Shown: positions 26,193 to 35,907, numbered from the stretch's first letter. The stretch: 64,000 bases of DNA from Draconibacterium aestuarii (GCA_026671195.1 JAPOHD010000007.1:186001-250000); one strand, 5' to 3'. Notes: generated by a model from the sequence alone, not told the origin. Numbers and translations are program-made.

Positions 26193-28097
26193 TTAAGCTT
26201 TGATGTTTAAAAGTTCAAGCAACTTTGGAAGTTGCGAAAAATCGGGAATAATTACATCTGCACCTGCTTTAATCAAGCGGGTACGTTTACTTTCGTTCAA
26301 ACTGTAACGTTTTACTTCGTTACTGGCAATACCAACTGTACTTCCACCTCTTTTACGGGTTTCGCGAATTTCAACCGGGCCATCACCAAATGCAATCACC
26401 TGTGCGTTGTTCGAATCGCCAATATCATTTAAAATACGGTCGAGAACCATTTTCTTTGCTTCCTTGGTAACATCGCCAACAGCACCATAAATTCCACCTT
26501 TAAACAGATGATCGTAACCCAGAATACGGGCTTCATTTTTCACATCTTCCTCGTCGGTACCGCTTGCCAGATAAAGTGTTACACCGGCCTCAAATAAAGT
26601 TTCCAACAACTTAACGGCATTTTTTAATGTAAAATCCTCCAGAGCCAGTTCTTTGCGTTCTAATTTTGCTTCACGCTCCCTGACCATTTTTAGCAACTCG
26701 TTGTTATAAATCTCTTTATAGCCAAATTCATCCAAAATTTTCTCCTCATCAACCAATCCAAATTCTTTCACCAGGTCAACCAAACCTTTCATTTGAACCA
26801 GTGTCTGGATTCCGGTTGTTTTATCAATAAACTCAACTACCCGGGTATGAACTTTATGGTAAAGTGCCTCGTCGGCAACGTGAAAATGTTCACCTAAAAT
26901 GGCTTTCATCATCATGGGCTGCATAATATATTCCCAGCCTTCACGCAACGTTGAAATTGTTCCATCGTGGTCGAAAATGGCGTGACTTATCTGTGGCGCC
27001 TTTGCAAATTCGTTGATGATTTCGATTTCAGAATCATTCCAATATGCAGCGTGACGGATATCTTCAGCCAACTCAGGTGTATAAATAAAGTCGGGGTCGG
27101 TTCCAATCTGAAGAATTTCTTCTGCCGACGCCGTGCCGGTTTGAAACAGTTTTTGAACCGTAACACCTGCCACGTAGCTCCCCATTTCGGCTGCTTCTTC
27201 CATCGAATATCCGGCTGCCAGCGTTGAGGCTGCACCTGCAAGATAGCTATCTCCGGCTCCAACCGTATCCACTTTCGAGATAATCATTAATCCGTAAATG
27301 TCTTTTACACCGTTTGCATCAACGATTATCGATCCTCTTTCACCGCGTGTAATAAATAAGGGTTTTCCAAACTGCTCAAACAAGGCAAGAGCTGCATTTT
27401 TCACCTCAGAATGCAGAACAACATCAGTAACATCTTTCTCAAGACCAAATAAGCGTGCGGCCTCCGTATCATTCATTTTCCGATAGGATCCATCGTAAAA
27501 GTCATTGTAATTACGACTGTCAGTGATAAATATCTTTTCCGGGAAAAGCTGAATAACTTTCACCAACTCTGCTTTAAAATATTCGGTATGAATTCCGGAG
27601 AGGACTTGCTGATTGATAATTACTACGTCAACCTCAGCAACATCTCTTTTCAGTTTTTGAATGAGCTGATCGGCTGTATTTACTGATAACTGGTTAAAAT
27701 TACCAAAATCAATACGTCCTTCTTCAAAGTCACCCACATACGGTTTTGTGTAAACATGTGTCGACCAATCTTCTTCCTGAATCAACAGATTATCAGGATT
27801 AATGCCGGCTTCGCGCATAATTTTCACCATCTCATTTCCATACGGATCGTTTCCGATTACACCATAGGCCCAAACATCTTTTATGCCCATTGCTGCCAAA
27901 TTGTTGGTAACATTTCCGGCACCTCCCAACGAGTATCGTTGTTGTTTTACGGGTCTTGTTTTTTGGCCGGTTTCTATCGAAATTTCACTTTTTGATTCGT
28001 CAATGAACCAATATGCATCGAGACAAAAATCACCAACCACAGCAATTTTTACGTTGCTTATATCTTTCAGTACTTTTTCTAATTGTTCTTTCTTCAT
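26193..28097 (-). CDS. PfkB-family sugar kinase fused to a HAD-family phosphatase
   Basis: A 634-residue cytosolic fusion. Residues 1-335 are a ribokinase/PfkB kinase close to the HldE/RfaE kinase type. They show VGDFCLDAYW at 21-30, SLGGAGNVTNNLAAMG at 56-71, and the catalytic anion-hole motif DTVGAGDSY at 277-285 (Asp283 as base). Residues 370-634 are a HAD hydrolase with motif I FDHDGT at 375-380, a helical cap, motif II LASGT and motif IV AFGDGPVEI. One polypeptide could thus phosphorylate a sugar and remove a phosphate from the same or a downstream intermediate, as HldE and GmhB do in heptose synthesis, although this HAD has a large cap unlike GmhB. It lies between the GH92 gene and the DHS-like gene, near a GmhA-like isomerase. 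Confidence 0.85.
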   Translation of the reverse strand: MKKEQLEKVLKDISNVKIAVVGDFCLDAYWFIDESKSEISIETGQKTRPVKQQRYSLGGAGNVTNNLAAMGIKDVWAYGVIGNDPYGNEMVKIMREAGINPDNLLIQEEDWSTHVYTKPYVGDFEEGRIDFGNFNQLSVNTADQLIQKLKRDVAEVDVVIINQQVLSGIHTEYFKAELVKVIQLFPEKIFITDSRNYNDFYDGSYRKMNDTEAARLFGLEKDVTDVVLHSEVKNAALALFEQFGKPLFITRGERGSIIVDANGVKDIYGLMIISKVDTVGAGDSYLAGAASTLAAGYSMEEAAEMGSYVAGVTVQKLFQTGTASAEEILQIGTDPDFIYTPELAEDIRHAAYWNDSEIEIINEFAKAPQISHAIFDHDGTISTLREGWEYIMQPMMMKAILGEHFHVADEALYHKVHTRVVEFIDKTTGIQTLVQMKGLVDLVKEFGLVDEEKILDEFGYKEIYNNELLKMVREREAKLERKELALEDFTLKNAVKLLETLFEAGVTLYLASGTDEEDVKNEARILGYDHLFKGGIYGAVGDVTKEAKKMVLDRILNDIGDSNNAQVIAFGDGPVEIRETRKRGGSTVGIASNEVKRYSLNESKRTRLIKAGADVIIPDFSQLPKLLELLNIKA

Positions 28098-28132
28098 CGG
28101 TTTACTCTTGATTATTTTGGGTTATGTAGACA

Positions 28133-30463
28133 TTATTTTGACATTGATGGAGGAGTAGCCGTCGACTTGCTTCCCCAGTTTTTATTTGGCTCTGCTCCCA
28201 TCCGGAAACAGATTTTACTTCCGTTGCTGATTTCTTTGTGGTTAAACCACGCCTGATTTAAAGTAGCTCCATTGATTGTGGCAGATTGAATATATCGGTT
28301 GTTCTTGGAATTATTTTCTGCTTCGATACTGAAAACATCAGCGTTGTAATATTCTTTATCGAGATGTATGGTTACTTTGCAAAACCCGGAACTACCTATA
28401 TTATATACGTTTTGCCCCGGTGCAACCGGATAAAATCCCATTGAACTTAGCACGTACCAGGCAGACATTTGTCCCATATCTTCGTTTCCACATAAACCAT
28501 CCGGACCGGTATGATACAATTCGTCCATGACTCTTCTTGCCATGGCTTGTGTTTTCCAGGGCTCGCCGGCATAATTATACAGGTAAAGTGTATGATGACT
28601 GGGTTCATTCCCGTGCGCATACTGTCCAATTAATCCGGTAACATCGCTGGTTGTTTCCTGCACCTCCGAGCTAATTGTAAACAAGGAATCGAGTTTGTTC
28701 AAGAAAGGTTCTTTTCCACCTTCCATTTCGATCAGTCCCTGCACATCGTGAGGAACAAACCAGGTATACTGCCATGCATTTGCTTCGGTGTAATGTCGTT
28801 CATCGCCATGCCCGACAAAAGTTGGATTAAATGGCGTCAACCATTTTCCTTTATCATCTTTTGGGCAGGCAAAACCTGTTTCACGATCAATTATATTTTT
28901 ATAATTGGCAGCTCTTTTCAGAAACAGATCGCGATCACCGGCTTTCCCAAGCGCATCGGCAAACTGAGCCACACACCAGTCGTTATAGGCATATTCAAGC
29001 GTACGCGAAACTGATTCCCGAACCTTATTATAGGGTATATAATTATATTCCTTGTAGTAATCCAAGCCGATTCGGCCTCTTGATTGATGATTGGACGGAG
29101 GAATTTCCATGGCATTCTTTCTCACAGCTGCGTATGCTTCTTCTGCATCAAAATCATCAATTCCTTTTTTGTAAGCATCTACAATGGCAGCCACCGGATG
29201 ATCCCCAATCATATCGTTGGTATAGCTGTTTCCAAACTGTTGTGGCGTTGGCAGCCATCCACCCTGTTCATACTGAGCCAACATTGTACGGATGGAATTT
29301 ATGCTTCTCACGGGATCTACAATCGTATGCAGAGGCATTGCTGCACGATGCGTATCCCACAAAGAAAAGTCGCTTAAATAGGTAAAGTCTTCGGCTATAT
29401 GCACCTGGTTGTCCAGTCCCATGTATTTGCCGTCTACATCACTGTATGTGGCAGGGAAAAGCATGGCATGATACAGAGCAGTGTAAAAAGTAATCTTTTT
29501 GTTGCGATTGTATAACTCATCGTTTGCCTCGGGAACCTCAATCTCAATTTTACTTAAAACATTATTCCACTTTTGTTTTGCATTTTGTTGTACTTCATCG
29601 AAATTCCATCCCGGAATCTCGGTATCAAGATTTAAACGCGCCTGCTCGATACTAGTGTACGAAATACCAACCTTCACTTCAATTGTCTCATTTTCGGCAG
29701 TTTTATAATTTACAAAAGCTCCCACATAAGAACCTGAATCTTCTTTTGAACCTGTTTTTATATTGTCATCATTCCAGGTTCCACTGGTATCAAAAGGTCG
29801 GCTAAAACGGGCACAGAAATACACGTTTTTGTGTTTTACAAATCCGTGAGAATAACGGTGTCCAACAATTTCAGTATCGCTAACAATTTTTACTTCACTG
29901 TTACGTCGATAAGCATTACGAATACCATGTCCTGCATCTAGTACGATATGAGAAGGTCCGGCCTTGGAAAAAGTATAACGGTGAAAACCGGAACGATCTG
30001 TCACAGTAAGTTCTGCTTCAACTGAATAATCGTCTAAATAAACCGAATAATACCCGGGTGAAGCAGTTTCATTATCATGCGAAAATCGCGAACGATATCC
30101 TTCATCCGGATTTTCTTTACTTCCGGGTACTACCTGAAGTTTTCCGGTAGTTGGCATAAGAAGAATGTCTCCCCAGTCGCCGGCCCCCATGCCGCTGCGA
30201 TGTAAATGACTAAATCCCATTAACGAGTTGTCGCTGTAATGATACCCCGAAGACCAGTCCCAGTTCTCAGTCCCGTTGTCGGGACTCAACTGTACCATCC
30301 CTCCCGGAAGCGCTGCACCGGGGAAAGTATGCCCGTGATAATCTGTTCCGATAAACGGATCGACAAAATCCGTATAGTTAACGGCAGCATCTTTTGTTTT
30401 ACAACCTGTTCCAAGAATAATTCCTGCTGCAAATACTGCTACTATTTTTAATTTATTAATCAT
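28133..30463 (-). CDS. GH92 alpha-mannosidase lipoprotein
   Basis: A 776-residue GH92 protein, a calcium-dependent inverting exo-alpha-mannosidase family. The ATG at 30463 is preferred over an in-frame TTG at 30469 and gives a lipobox LGTGC (Cys21). Family hallmarks are FVDPFIGTDYHGHTFPGAA near the N terminus, GMVQLSPDN, FSLWDTHRA, HYTEANAWQYTWFVPHD with the likely catalytic Glu, and GNEDMGQMSAWYV. It lies between the GH38 gene and the PfkB-HAD gene in the operon led by the LacI gene at 35811. Working with GH38, it points to an alpha-mannoside such as N-glycan or fungal mannan as the target. Confidence 0.95.
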   Translation of the reverse strand: MINKLKIVAVFAAGIILGTGCKTKDAAVNYTDFVDPFIGTDYHGHTFPGAALPGGMVQLSPDNGTENWDWSSGYHYSDNSLMGFSHLHRSGMGAGDWGDILLMPTTGKLQVVPGSKENPDEGYRSRFSHDNETASPGYYSVYLDDYSVEAELTVTDRSGFHRYTFSKAGPSHIVLDAGHGIRNAYRRNSEVKIVSDTEIVGHRYSHGFVKHKNVYFCARFSRPFDTSGTWNDDNIKTGSKEDSGSYVGAFVNYKTAENETIEVKVGISYTSIEQARLNLDTEIPGWNFDEVQQNAKQKWNNVLSKIEIEVPEANDELYNRNKKITFYTALYHAMLFPATYSDVDGKYMGLDNQVHIAEDFTYLSDFSLWDTHRAAMPLHTIVDPVRSINSIRTMLAQYEQGGWLPTPQQFGNSYTNDMIGDHPVAAIVDAYKKGIDDFDAEEAYAAVRKNAMEIPPSNHQSRGRIGLDYYKEYNYIPYNKVRESVSRTLEYAYNDWCVAQFADALGKAGDRDLFLKRAANYKNIIDRETGFACPKDDKGKWLTPFNPTFVGHGDERHYTEANAWQYTWFVPHDVQGLIEMEGGKEPFLNKLDSLFTISSEVQETTSDVTGLIGQYAHGNEPSHHTLYLYNYAGEPWKTQAMARRVMDELYHTGPDGLCGNEDMGQMSAWYVLSSMGFYPVAPGQNVYNIGSSGFCKVTIHLDKEYYNADVFSIEAENNSKNNRYIQSATINGATLNQAWFNHKEISNGSKICFRMGAEPNKNWGSKSTATPPSMSK

Positions 30464-30503
30464 TATCAATGGTTTATACTATTAAATGCATAACAAAAAG
30501 TTA

Positions 30504-33074
30504 TCACACTTCTTCTTCCAAAAGGTTAACTTCTTTAATTGTTCCCTTTTTATTAATTCGAAGTGTTTTTATTTCGAACGGACCAAAATTTCCAGTCCAT
30601 TTGCGGTTTATAAATTTCATGTCAAGTGTAGCAGAAACTGTGGAACCTGAGGTTTCAACCAATCTTATGATAGTATCTTCTCCATTTTCCGATTTCTTTA
30701 CAGCTGTAACAATTACATCAGGATTATCGACAGAAAGTAAGGAGGCTGATTTAGGTAACGAACCGTCATGAATTCCCTGATAGATAGATAATGCTGGCGC
30801 CATAAACTCTTCTGCAGTCCTTGCAACCTGATTTTCCTTCCAAGTTCCTGAATGTGGAAGGAGCATCATTTTAAAAGTTTGTATCCCCTGGTCCATCCAC
30901 GAATGTTCAGTATTCATATCCAAAACCCTTGGCCTGTGATGTGCATATACCGCAGAACGGACAACAGATACACGCATATCATTACCGTGTACACTGTATC
31001 CATATTTGGCATCATTAAAGACTGTTAATCCGCAGGTTTGTTCACCTTTATGGCCGGCTAAATCTATCCAACGCTGTCCCGGATCCTCATCGCCATTGGC
31101 TTCACGAATAATGTGACCATAAGATGTTTCGTAAGTTGGCACCGGTGATTCAACATCAACCGGGAATGAGAATTTCAACATTTTGAGGCGCTCGTGCCAG
31201 TCGAGTGTAACTTTTGCTTCAATCTTACGACTTCCGGCACTAAGCGACCAATCAATCGACAGCGTAGAATTTCCATAAGAAGTTGTTACACGGGTTGTTG
31301 CACGAACCAGCCCATTTTCAAGTATTTTTATGTCGGCTCTGCTAAAATGACCAATTTCTTTATCAAATGTTTCAACGCCATGACTCCATGTATCGCTTGG
31401 GTCATCAATTATAACCGCTTTACAGCCAGCCTGACCACCTTCAAAAATTTCCTTCCCGGTTTCTTTATCGAAAATGCTAAGTGTACCGTTCGACGAAAAA
31501 CTTAATCTGTAGAATTCGTTTTCGATTCTGTTTTCTTCAGCTTTCACCCCGGTTTTCTTCATCCCGGAATCACCATCATGCAACCTTATCTGGCGGTATC
31601 CCATTGCAGGAACAGATGCTTTAATAATCAATTTCTTACGACTACCGGTTTCTGTTGAACCTGCAGTCCACTGATGTTGAAGCGGATTTCCATTTTCATC
31701 TTCAACCCTGGAACCATTATGCTGCTCATTCCAGTTAAAATCGTATTCAATATTTCCTTTAACTTCCCATGCGTGAGGATTAAAAACTACCAGATATTCT
31801 GATTCAGGATCTTCTGAAGCAATTTGCCATTCCAGTTTCTGAATGGCCAGATATGCTGCCTGATTCGCTGTGTCGAGAGCAAAGCCGTATCCTTCCTTTG
31901 CAGTTTCAGAATGTTCAACCAAAGAAGTACCTGCCATACTATCATGGAATTGTAAGAATAAAACTCTTTGCCATGCAGTGGTTAATTCCTCTTTGGGATA
32001 ATGAGCTCCCCACCCATGACTACCAATTGTTACAACTTTTTCAGCGGTAATCAGAGCAGCTTCCGACTGACGATTTCCTTTTTTAATTGCTGATTCTACG
32101 GAGTAACAACCCGGAGCGTGATGTTGCAAATCGTCTTTGACAATGGGTAAATCAAGGATTTTGTCGTTATTAATTTCGTCAAAATACCTTTCCGGAGTGC
32201 TATACACCATCTGTGGAGCTCCCTTTTCAACTTTGAGCTCTTCGATCGATTTAATATTTTCCTTAGTAGCACCGCCGCCATGGTCACCTGCACCATAATA
32301 GTACATCAGGCTTTTCATAGGTTGCTCAGTAGCATACTCCACAACTTTTTTAATTCGCTCACCAGTCATTCGGGTGTCGTTATAACTTTGCTGAATGCGA
32401 TAAGTCAAAACCTTTGTCCCGTCTGCTCCTTCCCACCAGAAAAGATCGGCCGGCAACATTTTTTCGTGAGGTCCCGGACGCATAAAAATGTAATGATCCA
32501 TTCCCTGCTTCTTAAGAATCTGCGGCAAAGTACCTGTATGTCCAAACGAATCGGGGTTAAAAGCCACTTTTGCACGACGGCCAAACAAATGTTGAAAAGT
32601 AAGCTGCCCGTATAAACCCTGTCTTACCATTGCTTCTCCACCAGGGATATTTACATCAGGTTCAACCCACCATCCACCAACAATGTTCCAGCGACCTTCG
32701 TCAACCCGTTTTTTTATTTTCTTCATCATCTCGGGGTCATTTTGTGCGACCCAATGATAGAATTGAGCAGAGCTTGAGATAAAACAAAAATCGTCTCTTT
32801 CATTCATACGGTCGAGCGCTGCCTGAAACGTACTGTGAACAATTGACACACCTTCTGTCCACGGCCATAACCAGACCGGATCGATATGGGCATGACCAAT
32901 CATATGAAACTTGTATGCATCAGAATTGGCAGGCCAGGGAATAACTTCAGTAAAATCTTTCGCTAAAAGATTATAAACCGGAGCCATTGCCAGTAAAGTA
33001 GTTCCGGCTGCAGCACGTCCAATAAACATTCTTCTGGAAAGAAGCTTGTCTTGTTTGGTTTTTGACTTTTTCAT
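30504..33074 (-). CDS. GH38 alpha-mannosidase with Tat-like signal
   Basis: An 856-residue GH38 protein, a zinc-dependent retaining alpha-mannosidase family. The zinc site and substrate motif GHAHIDPVWLWPW is at 60-72 (His61, His63? and Asp65). The nucleophile Asp175 is in AFNPDSFGHTG. GAGDHGGGATKE and QFHDSMAGTSLVEH further on are also typical. The N terminus has a twin-arginine-like signal (LSRRMFIGRAAAGTTLLAM), so export of a folded metalloenzyme is likely, whereas many GH38 enzymes are cytosolic. It follows the SIS isomerase gene and precedes the GH92 gene, so the two mannosidases probably trim one glycan. Confidence 0.94.
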   Translation of the reverse strand: MKKSKTKQDKLLSRRMFIGRAAAGTTLLAMAPVYNLLAKDFTEVIPWPANSDAYKFHMIGHAHIDPVWLWPWTEGVSIVHSTFQAALDRMNERDDFCFISSSAQFYHWVAQNDPEMMKKIKKRVDEGRWNIVGGWWVEPDVNIPGGEAMVRQGLYGQLTFQHLFGRRAKVAFNPDSFGHTGTLPQILKKQGMDHYIFMRPGPHEKMLPADLFWWEGADGTKVLTYRIQQSYNDTRMTGERIKKVVEYATEQPMKSLMYYYGAGDHGGGATKENIKSIEELKVEKGAPQMVYSTPERYFDEINNDKILDLPIVKDDLQHHAPGCYSVESAIKKGNRQSEAALITAEKVVTIGSHGWGAHYPKEELTTAWQRVLFLQFHDSMAGTSLVEHSETAKEGYGFALDTANQAAYLAIQKLEWQIASEDPESEYLVVFNPHAWEVKGNIEYDFNWNEQHNGSRVEDENGNPLQHQWTAGSTETGSRKKLIIKASVPAMGYRQIRLHDGDSGMKKTGVKAEENRIENEFYRLSFSSNGTLSIFDKETGKEIFEGGQAGCKAVIIDDPSDTWSHGVETFDKEIGHFSRADIKILENGLVRATTRVTTSYGNSTLSIDWSLSAGSRKIEAKVTLDWHERLKMLKFSFPVDVESPVPTYETSYGHIIREANGDEDPGQRWIDLAGHKGEQTCGLTVFNDAKYGYSVHGNDMRVSVVRSAVYAHHRPRVLDMNTEHSWMDQGIQTFKMMLLPHSGTWKENQVARTAEEFMAPALSIYQGIHDGSLPKSASLLSVDNPDVIVTAVKKSENGEDTIIRLVETSGSTVSATLDMKFINRKWTGNFGPFEIKTLRINKKGTIKEVNLLEEEV

Positions 33075-33105
33075 ATCGATTTAATTGTTAGGTATTTTAG
33101 AACGA

Positions 33106-33741
33106 TCAAAATAATTCCTTCTCAACGATCATACATATTGTATGATAAATGGGTAGATGTAGTTCCTGCACGAAAGCAGTACGCTTTTCGGGAACATTGA
33201 TCAGCACATCGCAAACATCCTTCATTTTACCTCCCATTTCGCCTGTCATACCAATGATTTTTAGCCCTTTCGCCTTGGCTACAATTAAAGCATCCACTAC
33301 ATTTTGTGAGTTTCCCGATGTACTCAAACCAAGTAATACATCACCTCTTTGCCCATAACCGATAACCTGCTGGGCAAAAATCATATCGCCGTCAATATCG
33401 TTGGCAATAGCAGTAATCAGGGCATTATGAACGGTTAAAGAAATAGCAGGTAATCCCTGTTGTAATTTTTCTGCCAGTTGATTTCCTCGTTCAGGTGAAA
33501 TTTCCAATAATCTTTCCTGAAGTTCGTTATCAAGAGGCCGATGTCCTTCGAAGCTTTTCATTAACTCACCCACTATATGGTCTGCATCGGAACAGCTTCC
33601 ACCGTTTCCACAAACCAGTACTTTTCCACCATTTTTATAGGTTTCAATTATCAGATTCGCTGCATTTCTTATAGCATCTTCCAGATGGGCAAGTTGGCTA
33701 TATCGGTTTAGCAATTGTTCTAAAAAAATATTCTCCTTCAT
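33106..33741 (-). CDS. SIS-domain sugar-phosphate isomerase, GmhA-like
   Basis: A 211-residue cytosolic protein of the phosphoheptose-isomerase (GmhA) type, which interconverts ketose and aldose 7-phosphates. The phosphate-binding motif VCGNGGSCSDADH is near residue 44-56, LSTSGNSQNV further on, and the C-terminal metal-type motif QELHLPIYH close to the end. The start at 33741 is chosen because AGGAGAG lies 8 bases upstream; a longer frame to 33771 overlaps the ROK gene. It follows the ROK kinase gene. With the PfkB-HAD fusion in the same operon it forms an isomerase/kinase/phosphatase trio like the first steps of ADP-heptose synthesis. The mannosidase context argues for a catabolic or modified-sugar role. 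Confidence 0.85.
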   Translation of the reverse strand: MKENIFLEQLLNRYSQLAHLEDAIRNAANLIIETYKNGGKVLVCGNGGSCSDADHIVGELMKSFEGHRPLDNELQERLLEISPERGNQLAEKLQQGLPAISLTVHNALITAIANDIDGDMIFAQQVIGYGQRGDVLLGLSTSGNSQNVVDALIVAKAKGLKIIGMTGEMGGKMKDVCDVLINVPEKRTAFVQELHLPIYHTICMIVEKELF

Positions 33742-33754
33742 CGTTCTGTCTCTC

Positions 33755-34738
33755 CTAAAACTCATTTTCATATAATGCTACACAAAGGGCTGCAAAATCG
33801 CCGATTGATTCACCAAGTTGTGCAGGCTTTATCTGGCAAACTTCCACTGCCGACGGAATAGCTTCTTCCTGTAAAATGTGATCGACATGCGGTTTAAATA
33901 ACGATTCGTTTCTGGCATAAATGCTTCCAATTACAATACACTCAGGATTAATTATATCAATAAGAACCGCAAGTCCACGTCCCAGGTATTCACCCGATAT
34001 TTTTATGATTTCGTTCGCCACTTTGTCGCCGTTGTTAGCAGCAATTGCTACTGTTCTGGCTGTTAACTGATTAGCTTCTTCAACCGTTGCACAAAAAGCA
34101 ACTGGTTCCCCTTTGTCAAGTTTATCTGTAACCACAGTTTTAGCAAGCTGAGCAATTCCACCTCCGCTGCAAAAGCCTTCGAACGAACCCGCTTTTCCAA
34201 AACCGACAGGACCATCTTTTGCCAAACGAATATGCCCGACTTCACCACCTAAATCATTGGTGCCGGCATAAAGTTGCCCGTTTATTATAAGGCCAGATCC
34301 CATTCCGGTTCCAAAAGTCAGGAATATCATATTTTGTGTTCCATTTCCTGCCCCCATCAACCATTCGGCCAATGCACAAGCATTTGCATCATTTTGTATG
34401 GCAGTAGGTACGCCATATTTTTTTCCGAAAATCTCAACTATCGGAACATTATCCCAGCCCGGAAGATTCGGCGGTGAATAGATTATACCTTTTTTTGAAT
34501 CGAGTGGTCCACCACAGCTAATTCCAATACGTTTAAGATTCTCTTTTGGATACTCCAAAAACAGTTTTTCGATATTCCGGTGAAATTCATCTAAAATATC
34601 ATCATATCCACGTTGCTCAGTCTTCGTGTCAAACTGCACTTTTCGATGGATTTTAAATTCTTTATCGCCAATAACAATGGCACATTTTGTACCTCCAATA
34701 TCTATACCTATAAAATATTCATGAAGTTCCGTTCTCAT
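33755..34738 (-). CDS. ROK-family sugar kinase
   Basis: A 327-residue cytosolic ROK kinase. The ATP-binding start FIGIDIGGTKCAIVIGD is at 9-25, the catalytic Asp is probably in IQNDANACALAEW, and the second phosphate motif is LTFGTGMGSGLIING. The usual zinc motif CxCGxxGCxE is missing: the aligned region reads GFGKAGSFEGFCSGG, with Gly, Ser and Phe at the cysteine places. It follows the LacI gene by 47 bases and precedes the isomerase. It likely phosphorylates a hexose released by the mannosidases (mannose, glucose or an N-acetyl sugar). Confidence 0.9.
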   Translation of the reverse strand: MRTELHEYFIGIDIGGTKCAIVIGDKEFKIHRKVQFDTKTEQRGYDDILDEFHRNIEKLFLEYPKENLKRIGISCGGPLDSKKGIIYSPPNLPGWDNVPIVEIFGKKYGVPTAIQNDANACALAEWLMGAGNGTQNMIFLTFGTGMGSGLIINGQLYAGTNDLGGEVGHIRLAKDGPVGFGKAGSFEGFCSGGGIAQLAKTVVTDKLDKGEPVAFCATVEEANQLTARTVAIAANNGDKVANEIIKISGEYLGRGLAVLIDIINPECIVIGSIYARNESLFKPHVDHILQEEAIPSAVEVCQIKPAQLGESIGDFAALCVALYENEF

Positions 34739-34785
34739 TTCTACACATTTCTTTGTTAAACCGATTTAGCAAAAATCGAAAAAAA

Positions 34786-35811
34786 TTATTTAATACTCGA
34801 ATTCCGAATTACAAATTTTGTTTCCAATACGATTTTATGCAATTCCTTCTTCTTACTTTTATCTGTCATTGCCTCCAATAAAATTTTTACAGAATGCTTG
34901 CCAATCTCTTCCAGCGGTTGAGCAATGGCTGTTATTGATGGACGGCTGATCTTATATGCATCCAAATCATCAAAACTTACCACCGCAACATCTTCGGGAA
35001 TCTTCAGATCTAACAAATGAAGACACTGGATTCCCATCACTCCCACCTTGCTTGTTGTAAATAAAATCGCATCTATTTTGTTCTCATCCAAACTTGTCAA
35101 TTCTTTGATGGCCTCCATCACATCTTTAATTTCATGCGAAAAAGGCAATATCTTAATCAGGTTCTCATCTACTTCCAGTGCCGCATCGGTCAATGCCTTT
35201 TTATAGCCATCCAGCCGATTGTCCATGTTTAGCATTCCAGGATTGGTAGTGATACAGGCAATTCGTTTGCGCCCGTTTTTAATGAGGTGTTCCGTTCCTT
35301 CGCATGATGCTTTTAAGTTGTCAACCACCACGCAGTTCGATTCAATTTCGGGGAAATACCGGTCGATTAAAACAAAAGGAGTTTTACTATTTTTAAGTTG
35401 TTTAATTTGTTCTTCGCTGCCATTGGGAGGCGAAATAATAAAACCATCGACCTGTCCCTGCTGCAACATTTCTATCTGGAGCTTTGCATTTTCCGCCTTC
35501 TCATCGGAGCTACAAAACATTACCCGGTAACCATGAGAGGCAGCTTCGCGTTCTATTTCGCGTCCTAATTTACCGAAAAACGGGTTGGCAATATCGGCAA
35601 TAATTAATCCAATGGTATTTGTTTTTCCGGTGCGTAAACCTTTAGCAATCTGGTTTGGCTTGTAATTTAGTTTCCTGGCCAGCTCTTTCACTTTTTTCTG
35701 AATATCTTCACTAATCCGATACTCATTACCCTTGCCATTCAGGACAAGAGAAACCAGTGTTTTCGAAACACCCAACTGTTGAGCTATATCGTTTAACGAA
35801 GTTTTTTTCAT
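34786..35811 (-). CDS. LacI-family transcriptional regulator
   Basis: A 341-residue LacI/GalR regulator. The start at the ATG 35811 has AAGG upstream, while the frame reaches a TTG at 35826. The helix-turn-helix is at 4-24 (TSLNDIAQQLGVSKTLVSLVL). The hinge region contains PNQIAKGLRTGKTNTIGLI, and the sugar-binding fold contains DGFIISPP and VAVVSFDDLDAYK. It heads the ROK-SIS-GH38-GH92-PfkB/HAD-DHS-like operon and probably represses it until a mannose-type effector binds. No palindrome like that of the other LacI gene was found upstream. Confidence 0.93.
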   Translation of the reverse strand: MKKTSLNDIAQQLGVSKTLVSLVLNGKGNEYRISEDIQKKVKELARKLNYKPNQIAKGLRTGKTNTIGLIIADIANPFFGKLGREIEREAASHGYRVMFCSSDEKAENAKLQIEMLQQGQVDGFIISPPNGSEEQIKQLKNSKTPFVLIDRYFPEIESNCVVVDNLKASCEGTEHLIKNGRKRIACITTNPGMLNMDNRLDGYKKALTDAALEVDENLIKILPFSHEIKDVMEAIKELTSLDENKIDAILFTTSKVGVMGIQCLHLLDLKIPEDVAVVSFDDLDAYKISRPSITAIAQPLEEIGKHSVKILLEAMTDKSKKKELHKIVLETKFVIRNSSIK

Positions 35812-35843
35812 ATTTTGCCTTGCCAATTTTACGTATAAGAAAT

Positions 35844-35851
35844 CAAAAATA
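35844..35851 (-). promoter_or_regulatory. Putative Bacteroidota -7 element for the LacI-ROK operon
   Basis: The minus strand reads TATTTTTG, an exact match to TAnnTTTG, 33-40 bases before the regulator ATG. A TTG-type -33 box at the usual distance is not evident, so this is a modest call. Confidence 0.35.
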
Positions 35852-35907
35852 GCAAATTAAACAAAAGTACACTTCATAAAAATTCGCTATACCTAATAAC
35901 ATATTAC

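Noticed and set aside
28831-29385. A 184-codon open frame antisense to the GH92 gene
   Set aside because: The GH92 motifs are intact on the other strand; this frame has no recognisable domain.
26193-33741. A lipopolysaccharide heptose synthesis locus
   Set aside because: The isomerase and kinase types fit, but the operon holds mannosidases and a sugar-type regulator, the HAD is unlike GmhB, and no heptosyltransferase or nucleotidyltransferase is present.
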